Shown here piece by piece: positions 26,911 through 36,015 of a stretch of DNA of 64,000 nucleotides. Where the stretch lies: the NCBI RefSeq assembly GCF_013618625.1, contig NZ_JABRWO010000011.1:1-64000 (forward strand), given 5' to 3'. How positions within the stretch are numbered: position 1 is the stretch's first letter; the number at the start of each line of letters is the position of its first letter. The notes under the pieces were generated by a model, which had not been told where the DNA came from, did no database searches, and saw nothing but the letters and a program-made list of their open reading frames with translations. A program made the position numbers and the translations under genes. The DNA comes from Bremerella alba (GTDB lineage: Bacteria; Planctomycetota; Planctomycetia; Pirellulales; Pirellulaceae).

Positions 26911-27888
26911 ATGGCTGACGATTACTATCAAATTCTGGGAATTTCGAGATCCGCGACGCAAGAAGAGATCCGCAAGGCCTACAAGAAGTTGGCCCAGAAG
27001 TACCACCCGGACCTCAATCCCGACGACAAAGCGGCGCGCAGTAAGTTTACCGAGATTCAAAACGCGTACGACGTGATTGGCGACGCCGAAAAACGTAAGA
27101 AATACGACCAGTTCGGCAGCAACTACGAAAACATGGGAGCCGGCCCCGGTCCTGGTGGGGGTGGTCCTGGTGGGTTTAACCAATGGCGATCGGCCGGCGG
27201 TGCCCCCGGTGGCGGCGCTCAGTACGAGTTCGACCTGGGCGATATCTTTGGCGGCGGTGCGGGTGGTGCTGGCCCTGATCTGTCCGACATTTTCGGCGGT
27301 TTAGGGGGCGGCGGTGGGCGTCGGCGGCATGTCCAGCCGGTCCGCGGCAACGATTTGCAGCACGACGTGACGGTCCCTTTCAAGCAAGCCATGGAAGGGG
27401 GCGAGATCAACCTGAATGTCCGCCGACCCAATGGCGAGATGGAACGATTGACCGCCAAAATTCCCCCGGGAATCGAAGACGGCAAGAAGATCCGGCTCCG
27501 CGGCCAAGGCGATCCGAGCCCCAACGGCGGTCCTTCTGGCGACTTGCTGATTCGTATCCGTGTCGAGTCTCACAAGTATTTCAAACGCAATGGAAAAGAT
27601 CTGGAAGTGACTGTTCCCGTGTCGCTGGCCGAGGCCCTGTTGGGTGGTTCGGTCGATGTTCCGACGCCTGGGGGCACCGTCACCATGAAGATCCCGGCCG
27701 GTAGTTCCAGCGGAAAACGGCTTCGCGTTCGCGGCCAAGGCGTGCCGGCAACCACCGGCGAGGCGGGCGATTTGTACGTTGTTCTGCAGATCGCTCTGCC
27801 AGAAGAACCGACCGAAGAGCTAAAGCAGGCCGTCGAGCAGTTTGCCGAAGACCACGCGGAAGATCCCCGTAAAGACCTTCGCTGGTAG
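26911..27888 (+). CDS. DnaJ-type (CbpA-like) co-chaperone
   Basis: This 325-residue type B J-protein starts with a J domain (YYQILGISRSATQEEIRKAY; HPD at residues 32-34) followed by a glycine-rich linker and two C-terminal substrate-binding domains (IPPGIEDGKKIRLRGQG, IPAGSSSGKRLRVRGQG). The zinc-finger cysteines of classical DnaJ are absent. It would stimulate the ATPase of a DnaK-type Hsp70. The end lies 16 bases before the rnpA start. Confidence 0.9.
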   Translation: MADDYYQILGISRSATQEEIRKAYKKLAQKYHPDLNPDDKAARSKFTEIQNAYDVIGDAEKRKKYDQFGSNYENMGAGPGPGGGGPGGFNQWRSAGGAPGGGAQYEFDLGDIFGGGAGGAGPDLSDIFGGLGGGGGRRRHVQPVRGNDLQHDVTVPFKQAMEGGEINLNVRRPNGEMERLTAKIPPGIEDGKKIRLRGQGDPSPNGGPSGDLLIRIRVESHKYFKRNGKDLEVTVPVSLAEALLGGSVDVPTPGGTVTMKIPAGSSSGKRLRVRGQGVPATTGEAGDLYVVLQIALPEEPTEELKQAVEQFAEDHAEDPRKDLRW

Positions 27889-27904
27889 CGGGAAGGGGAA
27901 TCGC

Positions 27905-28312
27905 GTGACGGAGAAGTCTCATCGGTTTCCGCCGCAGCTACGTCTCAAGACGCCTGCGGATTTCGACGCCGTCTTCACACGCCGAGCATCCGCCGGCAAC
28001 GGCTGGCTGGTCGTGTATGCCGCTAGAAATTCGTTGGGCGTTTGCCGGGTCGGGCTGGTCGTCTCGAAAAAGAAGATCGGCAACGCCGTGCAGCGCAATC
28101 GGTGGAAGCGGCGTCTCCGCGAGGCGTTTCGACTTAGCCGCGAGAAACTGCCCAGCGGATTCGATTTTGTGGTGCTGCCGCAGTCGAAGCGGCACCCGAG
28201 CTTCGAAGAACTTGAAAACGGGCTGGTACAACTAGCCCATCGTGCTGCCAGGAAGTGGAAACGAAATCACGGCGAAAAGTCCCCGCCGCCGGAAGGAAAG
28301 CCGCGCGGATGA
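27905..28312 (+). CDS. rnpA: ribonuclease P protein component
   Basis: This 135-residue basic protein assists the RNA subunit in trimming tRNA 5' leaders. RLKTPADFDAVFTRR and the RNR motif in GNAVQRNRWKRRLREAFR are diagnostic. The start is GTG at 27905 with a strong GGAAGGGGAA ribosome binding site; an ATG at 27842 lies inside the dnaJ-type gene and is rejected. The usual upstream rpmH is not present. Its stop overlaps the yidD start by 4 bases. Confidence 0.92.
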   Translation: MTEKSHRFPPQLRLKTPADFDAVFTRRASAGNGWLVVYAARNSLGVCRVGLVVSKKKIGNAVQRNRWKRRLREAFRLSREKLPSGFDFVVLPQSKRHPSFEELENGLVQLAHRAARKWKRNHGEKSPPPEGKPRG

Positions 28313-28557
28313 TCTTTCTTCGGTTTCTCTACGATGCATCGCAGGCACTGCTGGCTGAACTGATGATCTTCGCCGTGCGATGCTATCAATACACGCTGAG
28401 CCCTTGGGTTGGGCAAGCTTGCCGCTTTCAGCCGACATGCAGCAATTACTTTATTGGAGCGGTGCGAAAGCATGGCCCTGTTTCGGGGGCCCTGCGTGGC
28501 GGGTGGCGGATCTTGCGCTGTAACCCGTTTTGTAAGAGCGGCTTTGATCCGCCGTAA
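28309..28557 (+). CDS. yidD: YidD, membrane protein insertion efficiency factor
   Basis: This 82-residue protein has the family core YQYTLSPWVGQACRFQPTCS with SNYF, followed by GGWRILRCNPF, in which three Cys are conserved. It associates with the inner face of the membrane near the YidC insertase. The ATG overlaps the rnpA stop (ATGA); the frame is open further upstream but lies inside rnpA. yidC is not adjacent in this window. Confidence 0.92.
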   Translation: MIFLRFLYDASQALLAELMIFAVRCYQYTLSPWVGQACRFQPTCSNYFIGAVRKHGPVSGALRGGWRILRCNPFCKSGFDPP

Positions 28558-28683
28558 GCCTAAGCCAAGTAAGAAATTGCTATTGATCGTGCTATCAAGT
28601 TCTCCTACTCTTGGCCGCAACTAGATCCGGGGAAAGGGAATTCTTCGGGCTAAACCGTAGGTTTATGACGGACCAGCAACCCA

Positions 28684-30501
28684 ATGCCACGGCACGGACG
28701 CTCTTATACGGCTTATTTTGTAATGCTTGGCCTTTTCGTAGGCGGGCATGTGATCACTTCGGGGTGTACTGCTCCGTGGACTAGTGGCAATGGATCGTCG
28801 CTGAGCTATCTCACGCCATGGTCCAGTGACGAAAAGGAAGAAGAGCCTTCGCACGACTGGGAGAAAGTTCGTACGGTGGGCGACTTGACCGTGCCTGGCG
28901 GGATGAACAGTGCCAAAATCAAAGGGGTCACGCTTATCACAGGGCTTCATGGCACCGGTAGCGACCCTCCTCCCTCGCCTGCTCGCGACTTACTTCTCAA
29001 CGAGATGCGTGTTCTGCAGGTCGATCACCCCCAGCAGTGGCTGGCTTCGCCTCATACGGCGCTGGTGATGATGGAAGCCATCATTCCTCCGGGGGCACGC
29101 GAAGGGGATACGATCGACGTCACCGTTTTTGCACCACCCGAAACCGATACCGTCAGCCTAGAGAATGGGTATTCGCCGTCGACTCGCCTGTCAGAAATGG
29201 CCTTCCTCGGCGGGCGAGCTCGTAAGGGGAACGATATTGCCATGGCCTCGGGGCCGATTGTTCTCGACAGTGTGATCGAGGGGAACAACAGCAAGTCCAA
29301 CATGCGACGTGGTCGCATCCTGGGTGGGGCCGTGATGAAAGAAGAGCGTCCGCTCGGCTTGGGAATGCTCGAAGGAGAGGTTTCGATCGCCGCAAGTGCC
29401 GCTGTCGGTGCCGCAATCAATAACCGCTTCCACATGTACCGCGAGGGAACCAAGCAAGGGGTTGCCACGCCGATGACCGATAAGTTCATCACGTTGGATG
29501 TCCACCCACGCTACAAAGAGAGCATCTCGCGTTACATGCGCGTTGTTCGCTTTATTCCCCTCTCTCGATCGACCGAATTTCGCCGTCGATACATTGCTGA
29601 GTGTGAAACCGAATTGCTGGACGAGCCAACCGCTCAAGCAGGGGCGCTTAAGTTAGAAGCGATTGGCAAGGAAGCGATCCCATCGCTGAAAAAAGGCCTA
29701 GATTCGCAGAACGAACTGGTTCGCTTTTGTTCTGCCGAAACGCTGGCTTACCTGAACGACTCTTCATGCGTCGAGCCACTGACCGAAGCAGCCCGCACGA
29801 ACAACGGTTTCCGTTATCGGGCGTTTCAGGCGCTCGGTTCCTTTGACGACCTGGACGTGATCGATAGCATGGAAGGTCTGCTGCACGAGGAAAGTGCTGA
29901 GACCCGCTATGGTGCGTTCGATCAGTTGAAGAAGCGATCGAGCCAACTGCCGTCCATTGCTGGCGAACTGATGGAAAATCATGTTCACTTGCATCTGGTT
30001 CGCTCGGCTTCGTCGCCGATGATCCACTTTCGACAGAAGGATCGGCCCGAGATTGTTATTTTCGGATCGGACGTACGTCTCACCGGCGAAGTGGCCTTCG
30101 TGGGGCAGAATGGTCTTACGATCCGCTCGTCAGGACATCGCCAAGTCAAGATCACGCGATTCCAGCCTGGCGGCGGCGAAGTGGAGAAAGAATGCTCTAG
30201 CGAGCTGAAAGAAGTCATTAAATCGCTTACCGAGGTGGAATGTGGCTACGGCGAAATCATCCGGAATGTCTTCGCCTTGCGAAACGAGGGTTTCCTGACC
30301 GCTCGCGTCGAAGTGAACGCAATGCCGCGTCCCGATCGCAATTATGTACGCTCGGAAGAGTTGATGGCCAAAGAGTCGGTATCGGAAGAAAATTTCACGG
30401 ATAACTTCTCCCAGTCGTCAGAACCTGCCAAAACCGAAGAGTCTTCCGAGGTAACCACCTACGCGGAAGGGGATGACACCTTGATCCCGTCGTTCGATTA
30501 G
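28684..30501 (+). CDS. FlgI-like lipoprotein with HEAT-like repeats
   Basis: This 605-residue protein has a lipobox (HVITSGC, Cys 28). Residues about 60-290 resemble the flagellar P-ring protein FlgI (LITGLHGTGSDPPPSPARDL, GDTIDVTVFAP, LSEMAFLGG). Residues about 310-430 form HEAT-like helical repeats (AIGKEAIPSLKKGLDSQNEL, SSCVEPLTEAARTNN). The C terminus is acidic and low in complexity. FlgI itself is not a lipoprotein and has no HEAT repeats, so this is likely a planctomycete envelope derivative and not a true P-ring. It precedes smc by 60 bases. Confidence 0.7.
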   Translation: MPRHGRSYTAYFVMLGLFVGGHVITSGCTAPWTSGNGSSLSYLTPWSSDEKEEEPSHDWEKVRTVGDLTVPGGMNSAKIKGVTLITGLHGTGSDPPPSPARDLLLNEMRVLQVDHPQQWLASPHTALVMMEAIIPPGAREGDTIDVTVFAPPETDTVSLENGYSPSTRLSEMAFLGGRARKGNDIAMASGPIVLDSVIEGNNSKSNMRRGRILGGAVMKEERPLGLGMLEGEVSIAASAAVGAAINNRFHMYREGTKQGVATPMTDKFITLDVHPRYKESISRYMRVVRFIPLSRSTEFRRRYIAECETELLDEPTAQAGALKLEAIGKEAIPSLKKGLDSQNELVRFCSAETLAYLNDSSCVEPLTEAARTNNGFRYRAFQALGSFDDLDVIDSMEGLLHEESAETRYGAFDQLKKRSSQLPSIAGELMENHVHLHLVRSASSPMIHFRQKDRPEIVIFGSDVRLTGEVAFVGQNGLTIRSSGHRQVKITRFQPGGGEVEKECSSELKEVIKSLTEVECGYGEIIRNVFALRNEGFLTARVEVNAMPRPDRNYVRSEELMAKESVSEENFTDNFSQSSEPAKTEESSEVTTYAEGDDTLIPSFD

Positions 30502-30561
30502 AGGACTCTAAAGTGTTTATCCACTGTGTTCCTTTAATCCGTCACTCCGTCGGAGCCGAAT

Positions 30562-33500
30562 ATGCTGAAGGCCTTAGAGCTTCACGGCTTTAAGAGTTTT
30601 GCCGACAAGACTCGCCTGGAATTCCCTGAGGGAATAACGGTCGTTGTCGGCCCTAACGGTTCCGGCAAATCGAATATCGTCGACGCGATCAAGTGGGTCT
30701 TAGGGGAGCAGAGCGCCAAAAGCCTGCGTGGCAAGGAGATGGCCGACGTCATCTTCAAAGGCTCCAGCGCCCATGGCCGCAAGCCGATGAACGCCGCCGA
30801 GGCGACCATCGTGTTCGATAACGCCGAAGGCACTCTGCCCATCGACGCCCCGGAAGTGCACGTCACCCGACGCGTCTTTCGCAGCGGCGAAGGCGAATAT
30901 CTCATCAACCGGCATCCCTGTCGCCTGCGTGATGTGAAAGACCTCTGCCGCGGCACCGGCATCGGAACCGACGCGTACAGTATTATCGAGCAGGGCAAAG
31001 TCGATACGCTGCTTCAGGCATCGCCCCGCGATCGCCGCGCTGTGTTTGAAGAGGCCGCCGGGATTAGCCGCTTTAAGGCTAAGAAACTGGAAACGCAGCG
31101 ACGTCTCGACCGTGTCGATCTGAACCTGGTGCGGCTGTCCGACATTGTCGAAGAAGTTGGCTCGCGCTATCGCAGCATCAAAGCCCAGGCTGGCAAAGCC
31201 CAGAAGTACCGCGAATATACCGAGCGTCTTCAATTGCTACGAACCGTCGTGGGGATGGAAGACTGGAACAGCCTATCGGTCCGTGTCGAGAAGTATTCCA
31301 GCGAACTGGAAGCACTCCGCTTAGATCAGGCCAACGCTCAGCAGGTGATCAGCACGGCGGAGGCCGGCCTGGAAGGTGCGGAAGCAAAGCTGTTCGAGCT
31401 GCAATCGATCCTCACGCAAAAAGAAGAGCAGCACGCGAAGCTGGCCCAGCGTCTGGCGACCTTGCATTCTTCATCCGGCATGCAGTACCGCTTGCTGAAT
31501 GACCTGGAGCAGGAGTCGACCTCCCTTTCGGTGAGTCTGGTCCGCAATTTCGGTTCGCTGCGAACGCTCACCGCCGACCTGGCCGCATCGCAGCAACTGC
31601 TCTCGAAGGCGAAAACGCAGCGTGATGTGGTCTCGGCTGACCTGGAAAGCGTCGAAGCTGCCACCCAGGAAGTGCAAGCTGAAATCGAAGCCAAACGCGA
31701 GCAAGGCGAAACCAACCGTCAGCAACATCTAGAACTGCTGCGGAACGTCTCGACGCTTGACAATGCCTTGGGCGCCGTGAAGGCCCGTATCGAGAGCGAC
31801 CAGAACCAACTGGAAGCGATCGAGAAGAACATCGAACGCGACGAGACCCGCCTGGGTGAGCACCGGAGCGAGCTCGAGCAGTTGACCCAAGACGAAGGGG
31901 GCCTGATCGAGCACCTTTCGACTGCCAAGGCGGAAGTGACCGACGCGAAAGGATCGCTCGGGAAGCAAGAGCAGGAAGCGGCTGACATTCAGGCTGACTT
32001 AGACGCATTGTCTCGCCGCCGGGCAGTTGCCGCGGAACGGGCCTCTGTGCTCGATGAACTGGAGCGTACCAGCGAAGGGGTCAACTCCGGCGTCAAGGAA
32101 ATCCTGTCCCGGGCACGTGTCGAGCGACTTCCTTTGTTTCAATCGGTGATTGGCCTGGTCGCCGACGTGGTGCGGGTTGATGTCGAATATGCTCGGCTGA
32201 TCGAAATTGCCCTCGGGGATTCGGCTCAACTGGTGATCTTGGAAAATGGCGAGCTGCTGCAGCAAGTGCTGGAGCGAGAAGTGATCTTCCCAGGCCGCGT
32301 CGGTTTGCTCGACATGCAGTCGCTGCCCGATCCCCAACACGACGAACCCTCGGGACTGCGGCACGAACCAGGCGTGATGGGGAATGCCCTCGACTTTGCC
32401 GAAGTGGAAGACGAATTCCAGCCGGTGGCGTCCTTCCTGCTAGGTGGCATTTGGTTTGTCGACAATGCTCGCAGCGCGTTGGAACTCAAAAAACGTTACT
32501 CGCAGCCGCTACGCTTCGTCACACGCGACGGTGAAATGCTCGAGGCCGACGGTCGTGTGTATGCCGGACCGACGACCAACGTGGGTGGAATCATCTCGCG
32601 GCGTAGTGAATTGCGGGCTCTTCGCAATGAAGTCGAGAAGCTCCAGCAAGCGTTAGAGAAGAAGCAAGCGAGTCTCGAAGAAATTCAGTCCGCCGTCGCC
32701 CAGCAAAAACAGGCCTTGGAAGATCTGGTCGGACAGCAGCAAGAGGCCTCGTCGGTACTCACCGAACATCGTCTGGTGAAGCAGCGGCTTGAGTCGCGAA
32801 TCGCCGATGCGGACTCCGAGCTGTCCAAGCGAATCGAGCAGCGGGAAACGATTTCGGCTCGTATCGAGAACGATCAGAAGCAACTGAACGATCAAGAGCA
32901 AGAGCTTGCTTCGACACGGGAAACAATCACCCAGTTAGAACACGACAGCGAAGAGCTGACCCAGGCCCTCGGGGAACTAGAAGCGAGCCTGAGCGATAGC
33001 CGCAGTCAGATTACCGGCCTGAAGGTGGAATTGGCCCGGTCCGAGCAGCAGGTCGAAGCCCATCAGGCCAGCAGCGAGCGGCTGCAAGCCAACCTCGATG
33101 AACGGAAGACTGCGGTCGAAGAGATTCAAACGGCCATCGGCCTGAATCGTAAGAAGCTTGAAGGTCAGCAGCTGGAAATCCTCCGGGCCACCAGCGAGTA
33201 CGCTTCGGCGATGCTGCAGCTGACCGAGTCGCAAGAGCTGCTGACAACCGAGCGTGCGGCTCGTAAGGACCTGGAAAAAGAGAAGTCCGGACATACGGCC
33301 AAGCTGGTCGAAGCCCGGCAAAAGCAGCGTACTGCCGACGATCAGCTACACCGCAAGGAGCTGTCCTTTACCGATCTGCGGCACGAACGGAGCACGCTCG
33401 AGCGGCGTTTGCGAGACGACTACCAAATCGAGATATCCGAGGTCGATCTCGATACTGAAGAAATCGAACTGCCTGGTGATCGGGCTGCAATCGACGAAGA

Positions 33501-34164
33501 GATTGCCGACCTGCGCCGCAAGATTAGCAACATCGGTTCGGTCAACATGGAGGCCTTGAAAGAGCTGGACGAATTCCAGGCCCGCTTCGAACAGCTCGAT
33601 GGCCAACTGAAAGACCTGACCGAGGCGAAGGAGTCGCTCGAGAAGATCATCAGCAAGATCAACATCGACAGCCGCCGCCTATTCGAGGAGACGCTGGAAA
33701 CGGTTCGTAGCAACTTCCAGGTGATGTTCCGCCGCGTGTTCGGTGGCGGTTCGGCCGATATTATCATCGAAGAAGGAGTCGACATCCTGGAAGCCGGCAT
33801 CGATGTCATCGCCACCCCCCCCGGCAAAAGCTCGCTCAACATCTCGCTGCTTTCCGGTGGCGAACGTGCTTTGACGGCTGTTACCTTGCTGCTGGCCATC
33901 TTCCAGTTCCGCCCTAGCCCGTTCTGTATTCTGGACGAAGTGGACGGCCCTTTAGACGAAGCCAACATTGGCCGCTTCGTCGACGTGCTGAACGGATTCT
34001 TAGATTGGACCCGCTTCGTCATCGTGAGCCACTCGAAAGCCACCATGGCCGCCGCCACGACCCTGCACGGCGTGACCATGCAAGAGTCCGGCATCTCGAA
34101 ACGCGTGAGCGTGCGTTTCGACGATGTGAACGAAACGGGTGACGGCGATATCTCGGTGGCTTAA
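30562..34164 (+). CDS. smc: SMC, chromosome segregation protein
   Basis: This 1200-residue condensin subunit has Walker A GPNGSGKSNIVDAIKWVLG at residues 30-48 and long coiled coils to about residue 500 and from about 690 to 1010. A hinge lies between them (LPLFQSVIGLVADVVRV to ADGRVYAGPTTNVGGI). The C-terminal ATPase lobe has the signature LLSGGERALTAVTLL and Walker B FCILDEVDGPLDEANIGRF. Length and order are those of bacterial SMC. The CGGAG before the ATG is a fair ribosome binding site. ScpA and ScpB are not in the window. Confidence 0.95.
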   Translation: MLKALELHGFKSFADKTRLEFPEGITVVVGPNGSGKSNIVDAIKWVLGEQSAKSLRGKEMADVIFKGSSAHGRKPMNAAEATIVFDNAEGTLPIDAPEVHVTRRVFRSGEGEYLINRHPCRLRDVKDLCRGTGIGTDAYSIIEQGKVDTLLQASPRDRRAVFEEAAGISRFKAKKLETQRRLDRVDLNLVRLSDIVEEVGSRYRSIKAQAGKAQKYREYTERLQLLRTVVGMEDWNSLSVRVEKYSSELEALRLDQANAQQVISTAEAGLEGAEAKLFELQSILTQKEEQHAKLAQRLATLHSSSGMQYRLLNDLEQESTSLSVSLVRNFGSLRTLTADLAASQQLLSKAKTQRDVVSADLESVEAATQEVQAEIEAKREQGETNRQQHLELLRNVSTLDNALGAVKARIESDQNQLEAIEKNIERDETRLGEHRSELEQLTQDEGGLIEHLSTAKAEVTDAKGSLGKQEQEAADIQADLDALSRRRAVAAERASVLDELERTSEGVNSGVKEILSRARVERLPLFQSVIGLVADVVRVDVEYARLIEIALGDSAQLVILENGELLQQVLEREVIFPGRVGLLDMQSLPDPQHDEPSGLRHEPGVMGNALDFAEVEDEFQPVASFLLGGIWFVDNARSALELKKRYSQPLRFVTRDGEMLEADGRVYAGPTTNVGGIISRRSELRALRNEVEKLQQALEKKQASLEEIQSAVAQQKQALEDLVGQQQEASSVLTEHRLVKQRLESRIADADSELSKRIEQRETISARIENDQKQLNDQEQELASTRETITQLEHDSEELTQALGELEASLSDSRSQITGLKVELARSEQQVEAHQASSERLQANLDERKTAVEEIQTAIGLNRKKLEGQQLEILRATSEYASAMLQLTESQELLTTERAARKDLEKEKSGHTAKLVEARQKQRTADDQLHRKELSFTDLRHERSTLERRLRDDYQIEISEVDLDTEEIELPGDRAAIDEEIADLRRKISNIGSVNMEALKELDEFQARFEQLDGQLKDLTEAKESLEKIISKINIDSRRLFEETLETVRSNFQVMFRRVFGGGSADIIIEEGVDILEAGIDVIATPPGKSSLNISLLSGGERALTAVTLLLAIFQFRPSPFCILDEVDGPLDEANIGRFVDVLNGFLDWTRFVIVSHSKATMAAATTLHGVTMQESGISKRVSVRFDDVNETGDGDISVA

Positions 34165-34251
34165 GTCTTAGTGCGGTTGGGCTCGCATTCGATGCCACGG
34201 ACCTGTGTCGGCAGGTAGTTAGTTCTTTTGCTTCTCTTTTGGAATTATTGA

Positions 34252-34281
34252 TTGACTAGGTTGGCATTGCAGTTGCATAAT
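34252..34281 (+). promoter_or_regulatory. candidate sigma-70-type promoter
   Basis: TTGACT (34252-34257) and CATAAT (34276-34281) are separated by 18 bases and lie about 135 bases before the lipoprotein gene at 34417. Confidence 0.4.
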
Positions 34282-34416
34282 GATGTCACGTGATACCCAG
34301 GGTGTTTTTGGCTATTTTAGCCCCGGTTCTGCTCAAGAACCCAGCATGTCCAAGGGCGGATAGCTTTAAACCGTGGCATCCCCTTCAATTCAGGCAATGT
34401 ACAAGGCCGAGTTTTT

Positions 34417-34857
34417 ATGAGATCGACGAAGGAATTTGACGGCTGGCTGGTATTACTCTTGGTTGGGTGTCTATCGACGGCCACCGGGTGTATCGCTGCC
34501 GACGACGGCTGGAACCGTCAGGCAGTCGACGGCATGGTAACGCTGCATGGCGAAGCGTTAGATTCTGGTGCGATCAGCTTCGAGCCTATGGATTTGTCTG
34601 CGGGAACGAGCGCGGGGACTGAGATTCATGATGGCCAATTCGCAATGGATCGATCGGCAGGCCTTCCTCCGGGTGAATACATCGTCCGAATCTATAGTGC
34701 CGATCTCTCGTCTGCACCCGCCCCCGTGAATGTTGCGGAACAAAACGGGGTGTTGGCTCCACGGGAACGAATTCCTCGTCAGTGGAATACCGAGAGCCGG
34801 GAAACCATCACCGTTGTGAACGATGACGTCAACACGTTTGAATTGAACATCCCCTGA
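34417..34857 (+). CDS. small lipoprotein with transthyretin-like fold
   Basis: This 146-residue protein has a lipoprotein signal peptide ending STATGC (Cys 25). The body (VDGMVTLHGEALDSGAISFE, LPPGEYIVRIYSADL) has the pattern of the carboxypeptidase regulatory-like fold found in many planctomycete lipoproteins that sit beside DUF1559 genes. No enzymatic residues are present. It lies 63 bases upstream of a DUF1559 gene on the same strand and is probably cotranscribed. Confidence 0.75.
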   Translation: MRSTKEFDGWLVLLLVGCLSTATGCIAADDGWNRQAVDGMVTLHGEALDSGAISFEPMDLSAGTSAGTEIHDGQFAMDRSAGLPPGEYIVRIYSADLSSAPAPVNVAEQNGVLAPRERIPRQWNTESRETITVVNDDVNTFELNIP

Positions 34858-34920
34858 GCGACTTCATTCTTTTTATTCTCCATCTGCACTCATGTCGAAA
34901 TCGACAAAGGAATTCTTTTG

Positions 34921-35832
34921 ATGTCCTACATTAGAAACAAAAAACACGGCTTCACCCTGGTGGAATTGTTGGTGGTGATTGCCATCATTGGGGTTCTGAT
35001 CGCTCTGTTGTTGCCGGCCGTGCAACAAGCCCGCGAAGCCGCTCGCCGGATGCAGTGTTCCAATAATATGAAGCAAGTTGGGTTGGCACTGCATACCTAC
35101 CACGATACGTTTCAGAAGTTTCCACGGGGAACCTACGCGTGCTGCTACGGAACGTGGCAGGTCGCAATCTTGCCTCAAATCGAGCAAGGCAATCTGTGGG
35201 AAAACTACAACATGGCAGAACGCTATTCGCATGCATCGAATCAGGATGTGACGACGCTTCGTATCGACACGCTGACATGTCCCAGCGATACCCCAAATGC
35301 TCCGTACGTCAGCGGTGGCATCGAGTACACAGCCCACAATTACGCGGCCAACTATGGCAACGTGGGGCACTATCGATCCGCACCTGGCCAAATGCCGCCG
35401 GACCTGAATGGCATCGAATTTATGGGGGCTCCATTTTCGTTCGAGAAGGCGTTTGGTTTTCGTGACATCACCGATGGCACCACCAATACGCTGCTCGTTT
35501 CCGAGGTGCTGCAGGGTGTCGACGGTGACCTGCGTGGGTTCACGTGGTGGGGTGCCGCGTCCGGCTTTAGCGGATATCTTCCGCCCAACGCACGCGATCC
35601 AGACGTGATGGAAAGCTCGAGCGTGTGCAAGAATACGCCAGAACGAGGCCTTCCGTGTACTAGTGCGACGACTTCAAACCCATATCGACACGCTTCGAGA
35701 AGCCGCCACCCCGGCGGCGTCCAGTCGCTCCTCTGCGACGGCTCGGTCCGATTCGTTCCTGAAACAGTCGACTTGGCGACCTGGCGCGGGCTTTCAACGG
35801 CTCAGGGCGGTGAAGTGCTCAAGGAATTCTAG
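34921..35832 (+). CDS. DUF1559 prepilin-like protein
   Basis: This 303-residue protein has the N-terminal methylation motif GFTLVELLVVIAIIGVLIAL and the C-terminal H-x9-DG (HPGGVQSLLCDG). It contains several more cysteines than the paralogue at 13889 (YACCYGTW, SSVCKNTPERGLPC), suggesting disulfides outside the membrane. AAAGGA stands ahead of the ATG; a TTG one codon earlier is possible. It is preceded by a lipoprotein and followed by a strong terminator. Confidence 0.9.
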   Translation: MSYIRNKKHGFTLVELLVVIAIIGVLIALLLPAVQQAREAARRMQCSNNMKQVGLALHTYHDTFQKFPRGTYACCYGTWQVAILPQIEQGNLWENYNMAERYSHASNQDVTTLRIDTLTCPSDTPNAPYVSGGIEYTAHNYAANYGNVGHYRSAPGQMPPDLNGIEFMGAPFSFEKAFGFRDITDGTTNTLLVSEVLQGVDGDLRGFTWWGAASGFSGYLPPNARDPDVMESSSVCKNTPERGLPCTSATTSNPYRHASRSRHPGGVQSLLCDGSVRFVPETVDLATWRGLSTAQGGEVLKEF

Positions 35833-35861
35833 TCTCTCGGTATCTGAATCCAGCCTCTACG

Positions 35862-35902
35862 GCGGAACGCTGCAACTAGCGGCGTTCCGCTCTTTTCTTT
35901 TA
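35862..35902 (+). terminator. intrinsic terminator
   Basis: GCGGAACGC (35862-35870) pairs with GCGTTCCGC (35882-35890) and is followed by TCTTTTCTTTT. It ends the lipoprotein-DUF1559 transcript. Confidence 0.8.
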
Positions 35903-36015
35903 TAGAACGAGCCAATTCACGCGATTGATCGACCAGGCATGATGCCATCGGGTTGGATGCGGTTGATTCATGGCAGCCCTCACCATGGCTTGGGGCGTGT
36001 CGGAGCGTTCATTCT

